Source: Bacteroidales bacterium UBA2030
GTDB taxonomy: Bacteria > Bacteroidota > Bacteroidia > Bacteroidales > TTA-H9
Assembly (NCBI GenBank): GCA_002332755.1
Contig: DDBO01000069.1
Location: 1 to 41,448 of the forward strand
Direction: 5' to 3'
Length of the DNA stretch: 41,448 bases
Below are positions 24,791-31,170 of the stretch, piece by piece. The stretch's first letter is position 1. Each line of letters opens with the position of its first letter. The position numbers were made by a program, and so were the translations under genes. The notes under the pieces are model-generated. The model did not search any database, was not told the origin of the DNA, and was given only the letters and a program-made list of their open reading frames with translations.

Positions 24791-25411
24791 ATGATGAACA
24801 AGAAACTTATATTTGGAATAATTGCTTTGGTTGCCTTTGTTGTGGTGATGCTGCTTGTTTTTAGCAGGGAAAAAGATGTTTATGAAAAACCTGTTCAGGA
24901 TATATTTGCTGAAGGAATGGCCGATAGCCTGCAGCTAAAGCCTGCTGAACTGGGTAATCTACTTGCCACTGGCAACTTTTTGCTGGTAGATATCCGTAAA
25001 CCTGAGTATTTTATCAACGAAAGTATCGAGGGTGCCGTAAATATTCCCGCCGGAGAATTGCTTACCGAAGAAAACCAAGGGAGACTGGAAGAGGCAGTTG
25101 AATCCGGAAAAAGGATAGTTTTGATGGGAGCTAATACTCACGAAACTCTGCTGCCTTGGCTTTTGGTCCGGCAGACTGGAGTGGAAAATGTTTATTTATT
25201 GCTGGGTGGATTTGAAGGTTGGAAAAATTTCCACACTAATCCAAGCTTTACCCCGTCTTCCCTTGAAATCAGTGCTTCAGATTATTCTGCAGAGATTGAG
25301 AAGCTGAAAGCCGGCGCCGGTGTTCAGACACAAGAAGAAAAACCTAAAGAGAAACCTAAGATCACACCTAAACCTGTGGTACATCATGGTGCTGCGGAAG
25401 GAGGCTGCTAA
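24791..25411 (+). CDS. Membrane-anchored rhodanese-fold protein lacking the catalytic cysteine, with C-terminal cysteine arm
   Basis: A 206-residue protein with an N-terminal membrane helix (~6-24), a rhodanese-like domain (~45-150) with LLVDIRKPEYFINESIEGAV, and a Lys/Pro-rich linker ending HHGAAEGGC. Where the partner has VVFCSNDD this one has IVLMGANTH: the catalytic cysteine is replaced by methionine (M112). C206, the last residue, is its only cysteine. It is therefore unlikely to be a sulfurtransferase by itself and may serve as a docking or carrier protein. ATG codons at 24791 and 24794 are both possible. It is the last gene before the terminator. Confidence 0.85.
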   Translation: MMNKKLIFGIIALVAFVVVMLLVFSREKDVYEKPVQDIFAEGMADSLQLKPAELGNLLATGNFLLVDIRKPEYFINESIEGAVNIPAGELLTEENQGRLEEAVESGKRIVLMGANTHETLLPWLLVRQTGVENVYLLLGGFEGWKNFHTNPSFTPSSLEISASDYSAEIEKLKAGAGVQTQEEKPKEKPKITPKPVVHHGAAEGGC

Positions 25412-25438
25412 AAAACTTTTATTCTGAATTATATTTAG

Positions 25439-25480
25439 TTGGGTTGTCGCTGTTAATGTGGCGGCAGCCCAATTTTTATT
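25439..25480 (+). terminator. Intrinsic terminator of the sulfur operon
   Basis: TTGGGTTGTCGC (25439-25450) pairs with GCGGCAGCCCAA (25461-25472), a 12-bp stem with two G-U pairs around a 10-base loop, followed by TTTTTATT. It closes the seven-gene unit. Beyond it, 25481-25570 shows nothing recognisable. Confidence 0.88.
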
Positions 25481-25570
25481 AGGCTAATTTCTTATGAAGA
25501 ATGCAATCAGGGAGGGAGCTGTTTTTATATATTTTTGCCTGATAGCTTTAAGGCTTGATTTGATTCTAAT

Positions 25571-25600
25571 TTGTGAAATTGATTTGAACCGTTAATTTTG
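25571..25600 (+). promoter_or_regulatory. Promoter of the DUF6265-like/YCII-like gene
   Basis: TTG (25571-25573), a 19-bp spacer, then TAATTTTG (25593-25600), a good Bacteroidota promoter, 20 bases before the start codon at 25621. Confidence 0.65.
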
Positions 25601-25620
25601 ATTTAATTATTGAAAGACCG

Positions 25621-26469
25621 ATGATGAAGTATATTTTGTGTGTTTTAATAGCCTTTTATACGGTTAATTTGTCAGCTCAGGTTCCTATGCCTGAAAAACT
25701 CGTGGGTACCTGGAAAAGTAATCTTGGGCCTTTTTACGAGCAATGGCAAAAGCTAAACGATTCTCATTTTAAAGGGGTATCCTGGTATTTCAGCCATGGT
25801 TTCCCAATAATGATGGAGTACCTCGACATAACAGCCGAGAACGGGCAGTTGACCCTATGCGCCACGGTACCAGGACAAAACGAGGGAAGAAAAGTTTGTT
25901 TCGCCGGGCGTGACACGCTTTCTGGTTTTATTTTTGAAAATCTTCAGCATGACTTTCCTAAAAAAATCGCCTATCAGTTTACTGCTGAAAATGAGATAAG
26001 AGTACGCCTGGCAGGTGATCCTGCGAGAGATTTTTCGTTTACAATGGAAAAATTGCTTTGGGCAGATACACCCGAGGCAAGTGCTTACGATGCAGAACTG
26101 GCCAGGCAACTTGGGGCCGATACCTATGGAATGCGGAAGTATATTTTTGTTTTGCTAAAATCGGGCTCTCGCCCACAGGCTGACACAACAGGGAAAGCCC
26201 TGGCTTTCAAAGGTCATTTGAAAAATATTCAATGCTTGGCCTCGGAAAAGAAACTTTTGGTTGCAGGCCCTTTTTTCAAGAATGAATCTGATTTTCGTGG
26301 CATTTTTATCTTTAATACTACTGATGTTAATGAAGCCCAGCAGTGGTTGGCTACTGATCCGGCTATTGAGGGAGGTTGGCTGGCTCCGCTGGTGGTTGAA
26401 TGGTATGGTTCTGCTGCCTTGCCGCTTTATCTCGATTTCGTCGATAAGGTGACGCAGCAGAATTTTTGA
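25621..26469 (+). CDS. Secreted two-domain protein: DUF6265-like domain plus YCII-like domain
   Basis: A 282-residue protein with a signal peptide (MMKYILCVLIAFYTVNLSAQ). Residues ~25-145 look like a lipocalin-like DUF6265 domain (LVGTWKSNLGPFYEQWQKL, IFENLQHDFPKKIAYQF). Residues ~170-278 look like a YCII-related dimeric alpha/beta-barrel domain (YIFVLLKSG, LLVAGPFFKNESDFRGIFIF, DVNEAQQWLATDPAIEGGWL). YCII domains are usually cytoplasmic, so an exported fusion is unusual. Function is unknown. It has its own promoter and is followed 41 bp later by rmuC. Confidence 0.75.
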   Translation: MMKYILCVLIAFYTVNLSAQVPMPEKLVGTWKSNLGPFYEQWQKLNDSHFKGVSWYFSHGFPIMMEYLDITAENGQLTLCATVPGQNEGRKVCFAGRDTLSGFIFENLQHDFPKKIAYQFTAENEIRVRLAGDPARDFSFTMEKLLWADTPEASAYDAELARQLGADTYGMRKYIFVLLKSGSRPQADTTGKALAFKGHLKNIQCLASEKKLLVAGPFFKNESDFRGIFIFNTTDVNEAQQWLATDPAIEGGWLAPLVVEWYGSAALPLYLDFVDKVTQQNF

Positions 26470-26510
26470 GGTATTTTTATTGTACTAAGTTTATAAACAT
26501 TACATGAGGC

Positions 26511-27818
26511 ATGCTTACTGAGATTTTTTTGGTAGTAATTAGCCTTCTGGTTGTTTCTGTTTTGATTTTAGTGATCAGCCAAAGGAAAGGCAAACACGAT
26601 GAGCAATTGAATGAAAGGCTAATTCGATTGGAAACAGAGATTTCCCGATTAGATTCTCTTTTGCGCGAGGAATGGTCGCGAAGTCGTGAAGAAACCCGTA
26701 ATTCATTTCGAGAAAACAGGGAAGAATTAAATCAATCGTTTGGTTTGTTATCGGATAATTTATGGCGAAGATTGGATGAGCTTGTATCCCGGCATGATCA
26801 AATAAGGATTGAAACGTCAAATCATTTAAAAGAAATTCGCGATACAGTAGAGAAGAAGCTTACAGGCCTTCAGGAAGATAACAACCGTAAGCTTGAAGAA
26901 ATGCGCCAAACTGTGGACGAAAAATTGCATGATGCCCTTGAAAAAAGGCTAAGCGAATCGTTTCGATTGGTTAGCGAGCGTCTGGAACAGGTTCACAAAG
27001 GCCTGGGTGAGATGCAAAGTATTGCCTCGGAGGTGGGCGATTTAAAGAAAGTTTTGTCGAATGTTAAAACCAAAGGGCTCATCGGCGAATATCAATTAGG
27101 GGCAATACTCGAAAATATTCTGGCTCCGGGGCAGTACCAGAAAAATGTGAAGACCCGGCAAGGAGCCAGCGAATTTGTAGAATATGCCATAGTTTTACCC
27201 GGCAAGGATGAAGGGGGCAAGCCGGTATTGCTGCCAATTGACTCAAAGTTCCCAACAGAAGCCTATCAACGACTGCTCGATGCCTATGAAAAGGCTGATC
27301 CGAATGAAATCAAAAGATATAGTGTCGAACTTCAAAGAGCCATCAAATCGGCCGCCAAAGATATCCATGATAAATACCTCGATCCACCCTACACTACCGA
27401 CTTTGGGATCATGTTTTTGCCCTTTGAGGGCTTGTATGCCGAAGTAGTGCGCGATACCAATCTGGTGGAAGAACTAAGCCGTGAATACAAGGTAATCGTC
27501 TCAGGCCCTACAACCCTTGCCGCTTTGTTTAACAGTCTGCAAATGGGGTTCCGTACCCTGACTATTGAAAAGCGAAGCAGTGAAGTGTGGAGGGTACTGC
27601 AGGCTGTGAAGACCGAGTTTGGTAAGTTCGAAGAAACCTTACGTAAAGCCAAAGAAAGAATTGATAAAGCCGGTCAGGAAATAGATCAATTGGTTGGTAC
27701 CCGGACCCGCAGAATCAGAAATCGTTTGAATAATCTTAATGAGTTGCCCGAGGCTGAAGCAAATCGGTTATTAAATGGCGGGGAAATTGACACAGTTGAG
27801 GATGGCTCTGATTCTTAG
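26511..27818 (+). CDS. rmuC: RmuC-family DNA recombination protein
   Basis: A 435-residue protein with one N-terminal membrane helix (~4-22), a long coiled coil (~30-180, heptads such as LERLETEISRLDSLL-type) and the RmuC domain (~190-395). The domain has KTKGLIGEYQLGAILENIL, LPIDSKFPTEAYQRL and DFGIMFLPFEGLYAEVV, with acidic and lysine residues of a PD-(D/E)XK-like nuclease fold. RmuC limits rearrangements at inverted repeats in E. coli. A TATTTTTA box just upstream is a weak promoter candidate. Confidence 0.93.
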   Translation: MLTEIFLVVISLLVVSVLILVISQRKGKHDEQLNERLIRLETEISRLDSLLREEWSRSREETRNSFRENREELNQSFGLLSDNLWRRLDELVSRHDQIRIETSNHLKEIRDTVEKKLTGLQEDNNRKLEEMRQTVDEKLHDALEKRLSESFRLVSERLEQVHKGLGEMQSIASEVGDLKKVLSNVKTKGLIGEYQLGAILENILAPGQYQKNVKTRQGASEFVEYAIVLPGKDEGGKPVLLPIDSKFPTEAYQRLLDAYEKADPNEIKRYSVELQRAIKSAAKDIHDKYLDPPYTTDFGIMFLPFEGLYAEVVRDTNLVEELSREYKVIVSGPTTLAALFNSLQMGFRTLTIEKRSSEVWRVLQAVKTEFGKFEETLRKAKERIDKAGQEIDQLVGTRTRRIRNRLNNLNELPEAEANRLLNGGEIDTVEDGSDS

Positions 27819-28042
27819 ATGATTATATGTTTTATATTTAACAGAAGCCCTGCTTTAATGTTCGATTTACCAGTACAGCCACAATCTGAAAATATATAAC
27901 CAAACAAGTCTCCCATAAGTATATCTAAGCCCTACGATTTTCTTCGGAAAATGCTAAAACACAAGTTCTTGATACAGGTAACCAGTAAAAAATAAATCCA
28001 TCAACCCTTAAATTTTCCCATTAACCCCAAGCCTACAACCCT
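27819..28042. other. Intergenic stretch with no recognised element
   Basis: Between rmuC and the minisatellite I see no ORF of note, no clear terminator and no promoter box. It is AT-rich and drifts into a purine-poor stretch just before the repeat. Confidence 0.6.
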
Positions 28043-28137
28043 GAACTTGGAACCCGGAACTTGGAACTTTGAACCCTGAACTTGGAACTTGGAACCCGGA
28101 ACTTGGAACCTGGAACCCGGAACTTGGAACCCGGAAC
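28043..28137. repeat. 7-bp minisatellite (GAACYYG units)
   Basis: Thirteen tandem heptamers GAAC followed by TTG, CCG, TTT, CCT or CTG, ending in a lone GAAC. It is the reverse complement of the array at 2804-2862. It ends 18 bp from the 3' end of the tRNA gene. Translations of it (NLEPGT-type peptides) are artefacts. Confidence 0.9.
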
Positions 28138-28155
28138 ATTTCATAATGTATTTCG

Positions 28156-28229
28156 CGATCCGGGAGGGATTCGAACCCCCGACCCGCAGCTTAGAAGGCT
28201 GCTGCTCTATCCAGCTGAGCTACCGGACC
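28156..28229 (-). tRNA. tRNA-Arg (anticodon TCT)
   Basis: A 74-base cloverleaf on the minus strand. The acceptor stem GGTCCGG pairs with CCGGATC (one G-U), with discriminator G. The D arm begins TAGCTCAGCTGG. The anticodon stem-loop CAGCC-TTCTAAG-CTG places TCT in the loop, reading AGA codons. The T arm contains GGTTCGAATCC. CCA is not encoded. No integrase or duplicated tRNA end was found nearby. Confidence 0.95.
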
Positions 28230-28300
28230 TGTTTTCGGGGTGCAAAATTAAGCATTCTCAATTAATTTCCTAAAAAATCATCGGCAGATGCCCTTTGCTT

Positions 28301-28308
28301 TATCTTTG
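28301..28308 (+). promoter_or_regulatory. Promoter -7 box for the amylase gene
   Basis: TATCTTTG (TAnnTTTG), 33 bases before the ATG at 28342. No clear -33 TTG at standard spacing. Confidence 0.55.
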
Positions 28309-28341
28309 CATTCTCATTTTTTAGCTAATTATCTTATTCTT

Positions 28342-31170
28342 ATGAAGTCTTTACGAATTTTTATCTGGATTGCTTTTGTTATTAGCTCTTTAACGGTAAG
28401 CGGTCAGGTAGTGACTACTGACCCCTTTTATCCTGTTGAAAACCAATCTGTAATCATTTATTTCGATGCCACTAAAGGCAATCAGGGCTTGATGAATTAC
28501 ACCGGAGATGTCTATGCCCATACAGGAGTTATCACCGATAAGAGCTCATCTCCCTCCGACTGGAAATATGTGAAAACCAATTGGGGGCAGAATACGCCTG
28601 AAACAAAGTTGGAACGAATTTCTGCTAATTATTACAAACTGACCCTATCGCCTTCGATTCGTGAATATTATGGGGTTCCTGCCTCGGAGCAAATTCTCAA
28701 GATGGCGTTTGTGTTTCGCAGTGGTAGCATGGTGAATGGAGCCTGGAAAGAGGGGAAAGACGTCGGGAATGCCGATATTTTCGTTGATGTTTATCCTTCC
28801 GGGCTTGCAGTAAATATAGTTTCACCCGAAGGAGATAACCTTATTGAAGTAGAAGGAGATACAATGTATGTTCATGCAATTAGCCCCCAAGCCGACTCTA
28901 TGTGGTTGTATGTCAATGGAGTATTATCAAAATCGCAGGCAGGGCACATATTTTATGATACGGTTGTGGCCTCTCCGATGAATGGTTACTGGCAAAATCA
29001 TTATTTAGTGTTCAGAGCTAAAAACAGTAATGAGGAAATTTTTGATACTCTAACTTATCGGGTTATACCCGTACCCGACGTGGCTGAACTTCCTGCCGGA
29101 CTACGCGATGGCATTAATTATACGAGTAATACCAGTGTTGTCTTAAGTTTGCAAGCTCCGGGGAAGAAGAACGTTTTTGTTATAGGTGACTTTAACGACT
29201 GGACAGTATCTGAGGATTATTACATGAAGCGAACACCGGATGGCGAGCGCTTCTGGCTCGAAATCGATAATCTTATCCCCGGTAAGGAATATATTTTTCA
29301 ATACCTGGTAGATGGGAAAATCCGCATTTTTGATCCATACGTGGATAAGGTGAGTGATCCCTGGAATGATAAGTATATTTCATCAGCCACGTATCTGGGA
29401 TTGATCAGTTACCCGACGGGGAAAACGACAGGGGTAGCAGGCGTGTTACAAACAGCTCAGACTCCTTACAACTGGGAGGTATCCCAGTTTACGCCCCCGT
29501 CCACAGAGAAACTTGTGATTTATGAACTACTGATTCGAGATTTTACCGCCAAACATACGTATCAGTCGTTGATGGATACATTGGATTATCTCAAGCGGCT
29601 GGGCATAAATGCCATTGAATTGATGCCTGTAATGGAATTTGAAGGAAACTCGAGTTGGGGATACAACCCCATGACTTATTTTGCACCGGATAAATATTAC
29701 GGCCCAAAAAACGACCTGAAAAAGTTTATCGACGAATGTCATAAAAGAGGAATTGCTGTTATACTCGATGCAGTGTTGAATCATGCGTATGGGCTTAACC
29801 CTCTTGTTAAGTTGTACTGGGATGATACAAAACAAATTCCGGCAGCTAACAATCCATGGTTTAATCAGAGTTCTCCTAATCCTGTTTATTCGTGGGGATA
29901 TGATTTTAATCATGAAAGTCCCTATACCAAGCAATTTGTTGACAGATTTACACGCTACTGGCTTACGGAATATAAGGCTGATGGGTTCCGGTTCGATTTC
30001 ACCAAGGGATTCACCAATAAACCCGGAGATGGCTGGGGCTACGACGCCAGCCGGATAGCCATTTTAAAACGCATGGCCGACAGCATTTGGGCTGTGAAAC
30101 CCGAAGCCATTGTCATACTTGAGCATTTTACCGATAACAGTGAAGAAAAAGAGCTGGCTAACTATGGAATGCTGATTTGGGGCAATATGAACGGAGCATA
30201 CTGTGATGCCAGCATGGGCTATCACAGCAACAGTGATCTTTCGTGGATTGATTATAAACGCAGGGGGTGGCAAAATCCTCATGTGGTGGGTTACATGGAA
30301 AGCCACGACGAAGAGAGATTAATGTATAAAAATCTCACTTGGGGAGTTTCCACCAATCCGGAACATGATGTGAAAGATCTCACCACGGCACTCCAGCGTG
30401 CGGCTTTGGCTGCCACGTTTTTTATCCCCTTTCCGGGACCGAAGATGATTTGGCAATTTGGTGAACTGGGTTATGATTATACTATTGATTACAACGGAAG
30501 GGTGGGTGAGAAGCCTATTCGGTGGGATTATTACTCAGATTGGCGCAGGCGTTATCTCTACGAAGTTTATTCTGCTCTTAACTATTTAAAGAATAATTAT
30601 AGCGTTTTTAGTACTACCGACTATACTTATAGGTTAAATGGATATGACAGACGTATTGTCTTGAAAAGTCAGGAAATGGATGTGGTGATTGCCGGTAATT
30701 TCGATGTAAATGCGCATAAAGTTACGCCTGGATTTACCCAAACGGGTTGGTGGTATGAATTCTTTACCGGAGATTCAATTGAGATTACTACTACTTCTCA
30801 GTCTCTTGATTTTGCCCCCGGGCAATATGCAATATATTCCACTGTTAAAATCCCTCGACCTTTGACATTGAATACCGGGAATGAAGAAATTCCAATGTGG
30901 ATGGAAGAAGCTCTCGTGTGGCCAAACCCAGCAAATGAAAGATTTACCCTTGCGCTGAGTCTTAAACGTGCTACAAATCTCAGTGTTGCACTTACTCAAC
31001 TCGACGGCAAATTGTTGGGTAATATTGAATTAGGCACAATTCCCTCGGGTATGCAAATGCTGGAATTCAATTTATCCGATTTTTCAGGTCGCAAACCTGT
31101 TCCAGGGATGTATCTTTTGACGCTTAGTTCCCCTGCAGGTATTCACACTTTGAAACTTATGGTCAAGTAA
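28342..31170 (+). CDS. Secreted GH13 alpha-amylase-family enzyme with T9SS sorting tail
   Basis: A 942-residue protein: signal peptide (residues 1-22, ending TVSGQ), an N-terminal beta domain (~25-150), a CBM48-like module (~265-345, KKNVFVIGDFNDWTV), the GH13 barrel (~385-770) and a C-terminal type IX secretion tail (~860-942, WPNPANERFTL ... PVPGMYLLTLSS). Catalytic residues are in place: nucleophile D552 (DGFRFDF), acid/base E594 (VILEHF) and D656 (ESHDEE). It probably acts on alpha-glucans at the cell surface. The start at MKSLRIFIW gives the signal peptide; the longer ORF start contains the promoter. Its stop abuts the stop of the SNF2 gene. Confidence 0.92.
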   Translation: MKSLRIFIWIAFVISSLTVSGQVVTTDPFYPVENQSVIIYFDATKGNQGLMNYTGDVYAHTGVITDKSSSPSDWKYVKTNWGQNTPETKLERISANYYKLTLSPSIREYYGVPASEQILKMAFVFRSGSMVNGAWKEGKDVGNADIFVDVYPSGLAVNIVSPEGDNLIEVEGDTMYVHAISPQADSMWLYVNGVLSKSQAGHIFYDTVVASPMNGYWQNHYLVFRAKNSNEEIFDTLTYRVIPVPDVAELPAGLRDGINYTSNTSVVLSLQAPGKKNVFVIGDFNDWTVSEDYYMKRTPDGERFWLEIDNLIPGKEYIFQYLVDGKIRIFDPYVDKVSDPWNDKYISSATYLGLISYPTGKTTGVAGVLQTAQTPYNWEVSQFTPPSTEKLVIYELLIRDFTAKHTYQSLMDTLDYLKRLGINAIELMPVMEFEGNSSWGYNPMTYFAPDKYYGPKNDLKKFIDECHKRGIAVILDAVLNHAYGLNPLVKLYWDDTKQIPAANNPWFNQSSPNPVYSWGYDFNHESPYTKQFVDRFTRYWLTEYKADGFRFDFTKGFTNKPGDGWGYDASRIAILKRMADSIWAVKPEAIVILEHFTDNSEEKELANYGMLIWGNMNGAYCDASMGYHSNSDLSWIDYKRRGWQNPHVVGYMESHDEERLMYKNLTWGVSTNPEHDVKDLTTALQRAALAATFFIPFPGPKMIWQFGELGYDYTIDYNGRVGEKPIRWDYYSDWRRRYLYEVYSALNYLKNNYSVFSTTDYTYRLNGYDRRIVLKSQEMDVVIAGNFDVNAHKVTPGFTQTGWWYEFFTGDSIEITTTSQSLDFAPGQYAIYSTVKIPRPLTLNTGNEEIPMWMEEALVWPNPANERFTLALSLKRATNLSVALTQLDGKLLGNIELGTIPSGMQMLEFNLSDFSGRKPVPGMYLLTLSSPAGIHTLKLMVK

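Noticed and set aside
28156..28229. tRNA-Arg as an integration site for a mobile element
   Set aside because: No integrase, no duplicated tRNA 3' end and no cargo-like composition change were found around it.
28043..28273. 63-codon plus-strand ORF running through the minisatellite and the tRNA
   Set aside because: Half of it is the repeat and half the complement of the tRNA.
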